Below are positions 1 to 4,758 of a stretch of 5,505 nucleotides of DNA, in pieces (positions within the stretch are counted from its first letter, which is position 1; every line of letters starts with the position of its first letter). Under the pieces are notes generated by a model, which was given only the letters and a program-made list of their open reading frames with translations, searched no databases and was not told the origin of the DNA. The DNA is taken from NCBI RefSeq assembly GCF_946187255.1, contig NZ_CAMHRZ010000236.1, positions 1-5,505 of the forward strand, in the 5' to 3' direction. The translations under genes were made by a program, and so were the position numbers. The stretch is from an uncultured Ruminococcus sp. Lineage in GTDB: Bacteria; Bacillota; Clostridia; Oscillospirales; Ruminococcaceae.

Positions 1-107
1 TTAAGTACATGGATTATATTTCCCGGTTCAGCCTGAGCCTTCATCTGTTTAGTTACTAGAAACTTTCTATCAATAGCTTCATCTATACTGTTGAGCATAT
101 ATGTCAT
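1..107 (-). CDS. N-terminal fragment of an unidentified protein (runs off left edge)
   Basis: An ATG at 107 (minus strand) opens a frame that stays open for 35 codons to the window edge. The protein begins MTYMLNSIDEAIDRKFLVTK and continues with QMKAQAEPGNIIHVL. A purine-rich ribosome binding site (AGGAAGGAAG) lies about 7 bases before the ATG, and a plausible promoter lies about 85 bases further upstream; both support a real start. There is no signal peptide or membrane segment in the visible part, so it is probably cytoplasmic. The first 30 residues alternate acidic and basic residues as in an amphipathic helix. I do not recognise the family from so short a piece. It follows the esterase gene on the same strand but is 223 bases away and seems to have its own promoter. 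Confidence 0.6.
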   Translation of the reverse strand, partial: MTYMLNSIDEAIDRKFLVTKQMKAQAEPGNIIHVL

Positions 108-192
108 AACTATCTTCCTTCCTGATCATATACTTACTATAATCTCACATGGCTTGTGCCATTAAATATTCTATATAATTATCCACATTTAT

Positions 193-221
193 ATTATAGC
201 ACATATTTTTCAAAAATGCAA
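193..221 (-). promoter_or_regulatory. Putative sigma-A promoter for the left-edge gene
   Basis: On the minus strand TTGCAT (221-216) is followed after 17 bases by a perfect TATAAT (198-193), predicting a transcript start near 186 and a leader of about 80 bases. The -35 box is only partly consensus. The leader contains a short perfect inverted repeat, ATGGC-TTGT-GCCAT (149-162), whose role is unknown. Confidence 0.5.
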
Positions 222-258
222 GTAATTTTGAAATTTTTTCACAAATAATCTTGAAAAA
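208..258. repeat. Two overlapping AT-rich inverted repeats
   Basis: TTTCAAAA (208-215) pairs with TTTTGAAA (226-233), and TTTTTCA (235-241) pairs with TGAAAAA (252-258). Read on the plus strand the first is followed by six T, like a weak terminator, but no plus-strand gene precedes it. Read on the minus strand, the direction of the esterase gene, neither stem is followed by a T run. No GC-rich terminator for the esterase is visible between 222 and 330, so these weak stems are the only candidates for ending its transcript. Confidence 0.3.
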
Positions 259-330
259 GAGTTACAATAAACTAAACCTTATCGTACCCTTTCTGCCTGC
301 AAAACTGTTTTGAAAAAATGTACAGATCAG

Positions 331-1899
331 TTATTTTTTCCTCTTTGAAATGATAACTGCGCCGCCCATCAGCGCGATCATAGCCATGCCGCCTGCAAAG
401 CCTGTAGTGGGGTTGCTGTTGGAGTTGTTGGCAGCTGTACTGTTGGCAGTACTTGCATTGTTTGCCTTGTTTGCAGAGCTTGTGCCGCCGGCGGAACTGT
501 TTTTGCTGCTGTCGGAGGAAGAACTGCTATCCTTTGAGTCGCTGCTGCTGTCCGAACTGTCAGCGGATGAAGCGGATGTGCTTGATACTGAGGAAACATC
601 CTCCTTGGATGCATTCGATACATCGGTATCTGCCTCGCTGCTGTCTTCGGGCTCGGTATCGGCAGGCTGTTCATGGTACTCGCCTGTTATGAGATTATCG
701 GGGGTGAGAGTCAGTGTGCCGTCATCGGGCATCTCTCCCAGCTCCCAGCCCATGAGGTCTGCGATAAAGGGTCCCAGTTCATCATTGGCAACTCTGGTAT
801 TGGTGGCAGGCATTGGGTGATAATCCACACCGTAGCCCTCAGTGGAAGCGTTTATGGGCGCAAGTTCAAGGAGGTATACCTCACTGTCACCCGTATCTTC
901 CTTGTAATAATCCACAGCGCTCTCCACGTTGGGATAAAGATCGGCGCCCATCATACCCAGTGTGCATACGATCTTGGCGTTGGGGTTGTTAGCCCTTACC
1001 ATACCGAGAAAATCGATATAACTGTCCTCAAAATCTCCCACTTCGCCGCCGTGAGAGCTGAAATACGACCAGTCATTGGTGCCAAGATTTATTACTACGC
1101 AGTCGGGCTGATAATTGCTGAAATCCCAGTCGAAGGACTGTATCAGTGTATAACTCGATGCCGAAATGCTGTTCCAGGTATTGGGACCGCATTTGGTGTA
1201 GAAATTACCCATGACATTTTCTCTGCCGCCGCCGTAGCTGCACCATATACCGTAGCCGCTGCCCGCAAAGAGATTCACATCAGCATCCAGCATCTCAGCG
1301 ATCTGGAAAGCATAGGTCTTGGATGCGTCCTCGCTCTTGGTGGAGAAGCTGTTGTTCTTCTTGGTCTCGGGGTCTTTCAGCGGCAGGTCGATACCGTACC
1401 CGCAGGTGATGGAGTCACCGATGAATTCCAGCTTCTTCTCCTTTGCTGCAGTGGGGCTGAGAGTGCCGCCTATGTCAGTTTCGATGCTGTCTATCGCAAT
1501 AGTGGACTGAGGACCCTCCGACAGCTTCAGCAGTTTAATGGTATTTTCGCCCTCCGCCAGAGGTACGGTAATGCTCGCTTTGCGGGCGCTTGCGGACTTG
1601 CCGCCTATCACGCCGCGCTGATAGAGCTGACCGTTGAGGTATACGCCCACACGGGTGGGATCACCCGATACGTTTATATTGAACGTGACCTGCGAGCCTG
1701 TAGCCTTGAACTCAACGCCCGCAGCCGAATTTGCAAACCACAGTGCGTCTTCGTTATATACAGTTCTTCCGAGTATCCTCACGTTATCTGAGGTAGCCTC
1801 GTAAAAGTCGGTCTTTGCACCTTCTGCAGAAACAGGCAGCAGATTTGCAGCCAGTGCTGCGGAGCAAAGTCCGGCAAAAAAGCTGTTTCTTATTTTCAT
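331..1899 (-). CDS. Secreted, probably wall-anchored SGNH carbohydrate esterase (CE2-like)
   Basis: This 522-residue protein is probably an extracellular acetyl esterase acting on plant polysaccharides such as acetylated xylan or mannan. Residues 1-25 form a signal peptide with a likely cut after VSA. Residues 30-150 look like the N-terminal beta-sandwich found in CE2 esterases. The SGNH hydrolase domain follows: GDSITCGYG at 161-169 (nucleophile Ser163), GSGYG at 213-217 (oxyanion Gly), GTND at 273-276 (oxyanion Asn275) and DYHP at 359-362 (catalytic His361). From about 410 to 495 there is a linker rich in Ser, Asp and Asn, then NPTTG (496-500), a hydrophobic stretch and SKRKK, a sortase-type sorting signal. 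The start at 1899 is preferred over the in-frame TTG at 1965 because AAAGGA sits 7 bases before it and the signal peptide begins there. CE2 membership and substrate are inferred from family pattern; the SGNH motifs are directly visible. Confidence 0.88.
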   Translation of the reverse strand: MKIRNSFFAGLCSAALAANLLPVSAEGAKTDFYEATSDNVRILGRTVYNEDALWFANSAAGVEFKATGSQVTFNINVSGDPTRVGVYLNGQLYQRGVIGGKSASARKASITVPLAEGENTIKLLKLSEGPQSTIAIDSIETDIGGTLSPTAAKEKKLEFIGDSITCGYGIDLPLKDPETKKNNSFSTKSEDASKTYAFQIAEMLDADVNLFAGSGYGIWCSYGGGRENVMGNFYTKCGPNTWNSISASSYTLIQSFDWDFSNYQPDCVVINLGTNDWSYFSSHGGEVGDFEDSYIDFLGMVRANNPNAKIVCTLGMMGADLYPNVESAVDYYKEDTGDSEVYLLELAPINASTEGYGVDYHPMPATNTRVANDELGPFIADLMGWELGEMPDDGTLTLTPDNLITGEYHEQPADTEPEDSSEADTDVSNASKEDVSSVSSTSASSADSSDSSSDSKDSSSSSDSSKNSSAGGTSSANKANNASTANSTAANNSNSNPTTGFAGGMAMIALMGGAVIISKRKK

Positions 1900-1991
1900 A
1901 TCAATATCCTTTCTTCCCTTGCCCGCGCCGGATAAAACGCGGAGCATTTTTCCATATTCCATCAATAAGGATACATTTCTCCTTGATATCT

Positions 1992-2019
1992 ATTATATCA
2001 TATTAAAAAAAAATTGCAA
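1992..2019 (-). promoter_or_regulatory. Sigma-A promoter of the esterase gene
   Basis: On the minus strand TTGCAA (2019-2014), a 16-base T-rich spacer and a perfect TATAAT (1997-1992) predict a start near 1985, giving an 86-base leader to the ATG at 1899. The leader begins with AAGGAG (1984-1979) followed almost at once by a four-codon frame, ATG TAT CCT TAT TGA (1976-1962). The AAGGAG can also pair with a TCCTT a few bases later. Whether this short frame is translated cannot be seen. Confidence 0.6.
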
Positions 2020-2177
2020 GAGGTTTACGTTACATTTAACCTAACAGTAAATAATATTGTGTATCTTTAACAAATACGATGCTTGTCTTTTATCAGTTAG
2101 GAGATTTCGGCTCCGGAAGTGTGTTGAAATAACGGAAAACGGTTACAAAGCGGTCGTAAATATGGCAAAAATATGTC
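2020..2177. other. Divergent intergenic spacer between esterase and glmU promoters
   Basis: No gene or convincing RNA is visible here. CCTAAC (2040-2045) and GTTAGG (2096-2101) could pair across about 50 bases. The 11-base string ACAGTAAATAA occurs at 2044-2054 and again in the glmU leader at 2222-2232, which may be chance in AT-rich DNA. Upstream activator sites for either promoter could lie here, but none matches a motif I know. Confidence 0.4.
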
Positions 2178-2206
2178 TTGACTAAAGCGTTTGAAAGTAT
2201 TATAAT
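2178..2206 (+). promoter_or_regulatory. Strong sigma-A promoter of glmU
   Basis: TTGACT (2178-2183), a 17-base spacer and a perfect TATAAT (2201-2206) make a near-consensus promoter, with transcription expected to start near 2213. This leaves a 5' leader of about 105 bases before the glmU ATG. Confidence 0.8.
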
Positions 2207-2237
2207 TATAAAGTTGGAATGACAGTAAATAAATGTA

Positions 2238-2291
2238 AAACGGCAGTCACGCTGTCTATTATCTGTACAGAAAAAGGACCGCGTGCCGTTT
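2238..2291 (+). promoter_or_regulatory. Structured leader RNA upstream of glmU
   Basis: AAACGG (2238-2243) and CACGC (2248-2252) together pair with the continuous GCGTGCCGTTT (2281-2291), giving an 11-bp stem with a CAGT bulge. An alternative pairing uses all eight bases of AAACGGCA with TGCCGTTT (2284-2291). The enclosed 28 bases contain CTGT/ACAG (2252-2255 / 2267-2270). The structure ends 27 bases before the glmU start and has no T run, so it is not a plain terminator. It matches no riboswitch class that I recognise; the function is unknown. Confidence 0.4.
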
Positions 2292-2318
2292 AATATGATG
2301 ATATAAGGGGATTTTTGT

Positions 2319-3731
2319 ATGTCAGATAATGTGATAATCCTTGCGGGCGGACAGGGCAAGCGTATGAAGATAAACTCGCCAAAGGCACTGTGCAATGTAC
2401 TGGGCGAGCCGATGATAGAATGGGTCATGAAAGCCTGTGAGAATGCAGGTCTTGATGAGATATGCGTAGTTAAGGGCTTTGCGGGCGAGCAGATCGATGC
2501 CTACGTTGAGGGCAGGAGCTCTTCGGCAAAGGTGAGCACAGTCATGCAGGCTGAAAGGCTCGGTACAGGTCATGCGGTGATGATGGCGGAGAGCTTCCTG
2601 CGCGAGCATACCGACGGCAATACGCTGATACTCTGCGGCGATGCACCTTTCATCGATGCTGATACTATCAAGGGCGCACTGGAGCTCCATCAGAGCAAGG
2701 ACAACGGTGTTACCGTAGTAACCTCTGTGGTGGATGATGCCACAGGCTACGGCAGAGTTATACGCACCGAGAACGGCATTGCGGGCATCGTTGAGCACAA
2801 GGACTGCACTCCCGAACAGTTGAAGGTAAGAGAGATCAATTCGGGCTGCTACTGGTTCAGGACAGCCGACCTGCTGGAGGTGCTGTTTGAGATAAAGCCC
2901 AACAACGCACAGGGCGAGTACTACCTGACCGACTGCGTTGAGCTTATGATAAACAAGGGCAAGGGCGCTGACGCTTTCATATCCAAAAACCCCAACGTGG
3001 CACTGGGTGCCAACGACCGTCGCGGACTGCTGAAACTGAACGATATCGCCAGGATGTCGGTGATAGACAAGTGGCTGGATGAGGGCATAGAGTTCACCTG
3101 CATTGACGGCGTTAGTATAGGTACCGATGTTGTTATCGGCAGAGGTACCCGCATTGACAGCAATGTGGAGCTGAGGGGCAAGACCGTCATCGGTGAGGAC
3201 TGCATCATCGGCAGGGGCTGTGTGCTGGAAAATACTGTTATCGGCAATAATGTCAGCCTCAATTATGTACAGGCATACGATGCAGTTGTTGATGAATGTG
3301 CAAAGATAGGACCCTTTGTTCAGCTGCGTCCCGATACGCATATATGCAAGGGTGTTAAGATAGGCGATTTTGTTGAGATAAAGAATTCCACCATAGGTGA
3401 GGGCACATCTGTATCACACCTTACCTATGTGGGCGATTCGGATGTGGGCAGCAATGTCAATTTCGGCTGCGGTGTGGCTACAGCGAACTATGACGGCGAG
3501 AAGAAGTTCCGCACTGTGGTGGAGGACAATGCTTTCATCGGATGCAATACAAATCTTGTGGCGCCCGTATGTATAGGCAGAGGCGCATATACAGCGGCGG
3601 GTTCCACCATCACGGGGGATGTTCCCGCTGATGCACTTGCCATTGAACGCGCAGAGGAGATAATCAAAGAGGATTATGCAAAGAAGAAGCTGGCAGCGCG
3701 TACAAAGAAGTTTGAAGACGCACATAAATAA
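2319..3731 (+). CDS. glmU: Bifunctional UDP-N-acetylglucosamine pyrophosphorylase / glucosamine-1-phosphate N-acetyltransferase
   Basis: GlmU acetylates glucosamine-1-phosphate with acetyl-CoA and then joins the product to UMP from UTP, giving UDP-GlcNAc for peptidoglycan and wall polymers. It is cytoplasmic and usually trimeric. At 470 residues it is close to the normal length. The N-terminal uridyltransferase domain shows LAGGQGKRM (8-16), SPKALCNVLGEPM (20-32), LGTGHA (81-86), the metal-binding CGDAP (106-110), GYGRV (143-147), INSG (173-176) and Asn232. From about 260 on are the hexapeptide repeats of the left-handed beta-helix, with the acetyltransferase residues Arg337, Lys355, His367 in HLTYVGD (probable catalytic base) and NYDG (390-393). 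AAGGGGA lies 7 bases before the ATG. It has its own promoter and terminator, so it is probably monocistronic; in many Firmicutes glmU is instead followed by prs. All key residues appear intact. Confidence 0.97.
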   Translation: MSDNVIILAGGQGKRMKINSPKALCNVLGEPMIEWVMKACENAGLDEICVVKGFAGEQIDAYVEGRSSSAKVSTVMQAERLGTGHAVMMAESFLREHTDGNTLILCGDAPFIDADTIKGALELHQSKDNGVTVVTSVVDDATGYGRVIRTENGIAGIVEHKDCTPEQLKVREINSGCYWFRTADLLEVLFEIKPNNAQGEYYLTDCVELMINKGKGADAFISKNPNVALGANDRRGLLKLNDIARMSVIDKWLDEGIEFTCIDGVSIGTDVVIGRGTRIDSNVELRGKTVIGEDCIIGRGCVLENTVIGNNVSLNYVQAYDAVVDECAKIGPFVQLRPDTHICKGVKIGDFVEIKNSTIGEGTSVSHLTYVGDSDVGSNVNFGCGVATANYDGEKKFRTVVEDNAFIGCNTNLVAPVCIGRGAYTAAGSTITGDVPADALAIERAEEIIKEDYAKKKLAARTKKFEDAHK

Positions 3732-3744
3732 GATATGATAGTAC

Positions 3745-3777
3745 AAGGCAGTCCGCAGAAGTGCGGGCTGCTTTTTT
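3745..3777 (+). terminator. Intrinsic terminator of glmU
   Basis: GCAGTCCGC (3748-3756) pairs with GCGGGCTGC (3763-3771) with one G-T wobble, around the 6-base loop AGAAGT. Six T (3772-3777) follow directly, and AA before the stem can pair with part of them. The site lies 14 bases after the glmU stop codon. Confidence 0.93.
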
Positions 3778-3783
3778 GTATGC

Positions 3784-3840
3784 GGTGTAGTACACCCGAG
3801 TAGTACACCTGTGGGTTGAAAGGGGTGTACTACGGGTGTA
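3784..3840. repeat. Cluster of GTAGTACACC boxes forming a 17-bp inverted repeat
   Basis: GTAGTACACC occurs at 3787-3796 and 3800-3809, and its exact reverse complement at 3824-3833. TACACCCG-AG-TAGTACACC (3791-3809) pairs with GGTGTACTA-CGGGTGTA (3824-3840) over 17 bases with only the AG bulge. Separately, GGTGTA-G-TACACC (3784-3796) is a perfect local palindrome. Related boxes recur around 3984-4017 over a promoter start site. The cluster begins only 7 bases after the glmU terminator T run. It may be a multi-site operator for a dimeric repressor, or one end of a small mobile element; there is no T run to make it a second terminator. Confidence 0.7.
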
Positions 3841-3855
3841 ACAGTACGGTTTTGG

Positions 3856-3878
3856 CAGGCGAAAAAACGTTTTTGCTG
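3856..3878 (+). repeat. Small A/T-tract hairpin
   Basis: CAG-g-CGAAAA pairs with TTTTTGCTG around a short loop near 3866-3869, giving about ten base pairs with one bulged G and one wobble. It lies between the box cluster and the next promoter, and no function is evident. Confidence 0.3.
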
Positions 3879-3951
3879 TACGCATTAGCCAATTGGGTCA
3901 TGGAATAAATTGAGTGTAACTGTGATATATGCCGAAAAACTAATGAAATCA

Positions 3952-3980
3952 TTGACAAATCACGTCTGCGGTGGTAAACT
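3952..3980 (+). promoter_or_regulatory. Promoter of the lipoprotein cluster
   Basis: A perfect TTGACA (3952-3957), a 17-base spacer and TAAACT (3975-3980) form a plausible sigma-A promoter with a weaker -10 box. The start is expected near 3987, inside the box pair at 3984-4017. A 12-base perfect inverted repeat, AATGA-AA-TCATT (3942-3953), abuts the -35 box. Confidence 0.6.
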
Positions 3981-3983
3981 CTA

Positions 3984-4017
3984 AGTGTACTACGACAGAT
4001 AATACACCTAGTACACG
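3984..4017. promoter_or_regulatory. Putative repressor operator over the transcription start
   Basis: GTGTACTA (3985-3992) and TAGTACAC (4009-4016) are perfect reverse complements 16 bases apart. Nested within them, AGTGTA (3984-3989) and TACACC (4003-4008) are 13 bases apart, resembling the AGTGTA-N13-TACACT site I recall for the Bacillus GntR-type repressor YtrA. The position over the predicted start site is typical for repression. No regulator gene is in this window, so the assignment to a YtrA-like protein is inference. Confidence 0.5.
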
Positions 4018-4025
4018 CAGGACAA

Positions 4026-4196
4026 ATGAACGGAAACAACAAGGCAGCCCGCCGTAAACGGAGACTTCGGCGGGCGGAAAGGCAGGACGGCAATGAGAGA
4101 GATAATGACATTCGCAGTAAGCGCGCTGGGAGTATGTGTTCTTCTGGTGGAACAGGAATTCAAAAGGAGCCGCTTAATGGACATGAACGACGATGA
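4026..4196 (+). CDS. Possible Arg-rich 56-residue ORF overlapping the next gene
   Basis: An ATG at 4026, preceded by AGGA only 3 bases upstream, opens a 56-codon frame. Its N-terminal third is very basic (KAARRKRRLRRAER at residues 6-19) and the remainder is polar with no hydrophobic core. It overlaps the 43-codon frame from 4093 in a different phase. The second half reads as low-quality sequence with codon use unlike the neighbours, so it may be an accident of overlap or a leader frame. It could also be that only the first part is translated. I give it low confidence. Confidence 0.2.
   Translation: MNGNNKAARRKRRLRRAERQDGNERDNDIRSKRAGSMCSSGGTGIQKEPLNGHERR
4047..4075 (+). promoter_or_regulatory. 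GC-rich hairpin in the leader of the lipoprotein cluster
   Basis: GCCCGCCG (4047-4054) pairs perfectly with CGGCGGGC (4068-4075) around a 13-base loop. A smaller alternative stem, CCG-TAAA-CGG (4052-4061), shares its left arm. It sits 17 bases before the ATG at 4093 and has no T run, so it is more likely a leader stabiliser or translational control element than a terminator. Confidence 0.45.
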
Positions 4197-4224
4197 AGAC
4201 GGCGGAGAGGAACTGATCTTATGA
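4093..4224 (+). CDS. Small putative single-pass membrane protein (43 residues)
   Basis: The frame starts at ATG 4093 with AGGA five bases upstream and ends with a TGA that overlaps the ATG of the following lipoprotein gene (ATGA), a typical sign of translational coupling. Residues 5-19 (MTFAVSALGVCVLLV) are hydrophobic and could span the membrane. They are followed by a basic patch (KRSR) and an acidic tail (DDEDGGEE). Positive charges directly after the hydrophobic stretch favour a short tail in the cytoplasm. Codon use resembles that of the lipoprotein genes. The sequence for the acidic tail doubles as the ribosome binding site of the next gene (GGAGAGGA). No family is recognised; a regulator or partner of the lipoprotein is possible, but so is a mere coupling ORF. 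Confidence 0.5.
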   Translation: MREIMTFAVSALGVCVLLVEQEFKRSRLMDMNDDEDGGEELIL

Positions 4225-4643
4225 GAAAAACAAAGCTGATAGCGGCAGCCGCCGCATCGGCAGTGGCTTTGGCAGGCTGCGGAAAGCAGGACTACGCTGT
4301 GACATACGGAAAGTCGGAGATATATACACAGGCTGATATGAACAGTGCGGTCATGGCTATCGAGGAGAAGTTCAAGGACTTCAAGGGCTGCGATCTCGAA
4401 TGGGTGTGCTACGGCGGTGATGGCGCGGTAACAACGGACAATCTCGATTGGATCAACGAACTGGGCGAAGCACAGGGCAAGGGCAGGTTCGATGAGGTGA
4501 TCGAGTTTGAAAGCACTTTCCGTACACCGCGTTTCGGCGGAGACGATGCATGGGAGCACAACAAGGTCTACGAGGGCTGGCAGTGGTGGCTGGGCAGAGA
4601 AAAAGGCGGAGAATGGCAGGTAATGAGCTGGGGATACGGCTAA
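4221..4643 (+). CDS. Small lipoprotein of unknown function (140 residues)
   Basis: The N-terminus has two basic residues, an Ala-rich hydrophobic core and the lipobox LAGC ending at Cys20, so the mature protein is expected to be lipid-anchored on the outer face of the membrane. The mature part (about 120 residues) starts with a helix-like segment (residues 37-54). Its C-terminal third is Trp-rich: WEHNKVYEGWQWWLGR then GEWQVMSWGYG. The ending resembles short clostridial lipoproteins that finish in a Trp-x(4)-WGY pattern, seemingly a compact alpha/beta fold; I cannot name the family with confidence. Two further cysteines (57 and 63) might form a disulfide. GGAGAGGA lies about 10 bases before the ATG, inside the preceding small ORF, with which it overlaps by four bases. 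It is likely expressed from the promoter at 3952. Confidence 0.85.
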   Translation: MRKTKLIAAAAASAVALAGCGKQDYAVTYGKSEIYTQADMNSAVMAIEEKFKDFKGCDLEWVCYGGDGAVTTDNLDWINELGEAQGKGRFDEVIEFESTFRTPRFGGDDAWEHNKVYEGWQWWLGREKGGEWQVMSWGYG

Positions 4644-4664
4644 TTACTAAGGAGAAAAAAGGAT

Positions 4665-4693
4665 ATGCGGAGGAAAGGGAGACTCCTCCGCAT
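4665..4693 (+). repeat. Perfect 10-bp inverted repeat after the first lipoprotein gene
   Basis: ATGCGGAGGA (4665-4674) pairs exactly with TCCTCCGCAT (4684-4693) around a 9-base loop. No T run follows on the plus strand, so it is a poor terminator for the lipoprotein gene. Six A (4655-4660) lie just before it, so on the minus strand it would look like a terminator, but no minus-strand gene leads into it. It may act as a 3'-end mRNA stabiliser or processing point between lipoprotein genes. Confidence 0.6.
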
Positions 4694-4745
4694 GACAGGA
4701 CAAGACGGAGAAAATGAAAAAAAGTACGGCATCGGCGGCATATAG
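4665..4745 (+). CDS. Possible 26-residue ORF with start inside a hairpin
   Basis: AAGGAG (4649-4654) is followed ten bases later by an ATG opening a 26-codon frame, MRRKGRLLRMTGQDGENEKK plus six residues, ending in TAG at 4743-4745. The product would be short, basic at its N-terminus and polar. The start codon lies within the hairpin at 4665-4693. The stop codon lies in the left tip of the large palindrome, so the original frame may have been longer. The strong Shine-Dalgarno sequence is the only real support. Confidence 0.25.
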   Translation: MRRKGRLLRMTGQDGENEKKYGIGGI

Positions 4746-4758
4746 CGATCCGCCTTAA
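4714..4758 (+). pseudogene. Possible remnant of a lipoprotein gene start
   Basis: GGAG three bases before an ATG opens a frame reading MKKSTASAA, like the n-region and start of the Ala-rich core of a lipoprotein signal peptide. After nine codons it enters the large palindrome and stops (TAA 4756-4758). The other three lipoprotein genes here begin with similar M(K/R)K starts. This could be a fourth gene cut off by insertion of the palindrome, with the rest lost, but such a short match could be chance. Confidence 0.2.

Noticed and set aside
300..318. CAAAA-CTG-TTTTG stem as esterase terminator
   Set aside because: Only five A-T rich pairs with a 3-base loop, and the homopolymer lies on the wrong side for minus-strand transcription.
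350..1791. Long plus-strand open frames opposite the esterase gene
   Set aside because: They lie fully antisense to a gene with clear SGNH motifs, lack matching RBS or domains, and have low-complexity products typical of shadow frames.
2185..2198. Catabolite-control (cre) site within the glmU promoter
   Set aside because: The core AAACGCTTT (minus strand) fits, but about four of the conserved outer positions do not, so it is weaker than a credible CcpA site.
2044..2232. Direct repeat ACAGTAAATAA (2044-2054 and 2222-2232)
   Set aside because: Eleven bases in AT-rich DNA with no inverted symmetry and no consistent position relative to the promoters; probably chance.
2322..3341. 339-codon minus-strand frame opposite glmU
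   Set aside because: It is antisense to a complete glmU with intact catalytic residues; its product shows no recognisable motif.
3784..3840. Second intrinsic terminator after glmU
   Set aside because: The stem is long but no T run follows on either strand; the true terminator is directly upstream at 3745-3777.
3784..4017. CRISPR array
   Set aside because: The repeated words are only 10 bases, occur in both orientations and have unequal spacing, so they are not CRISPR repeats.
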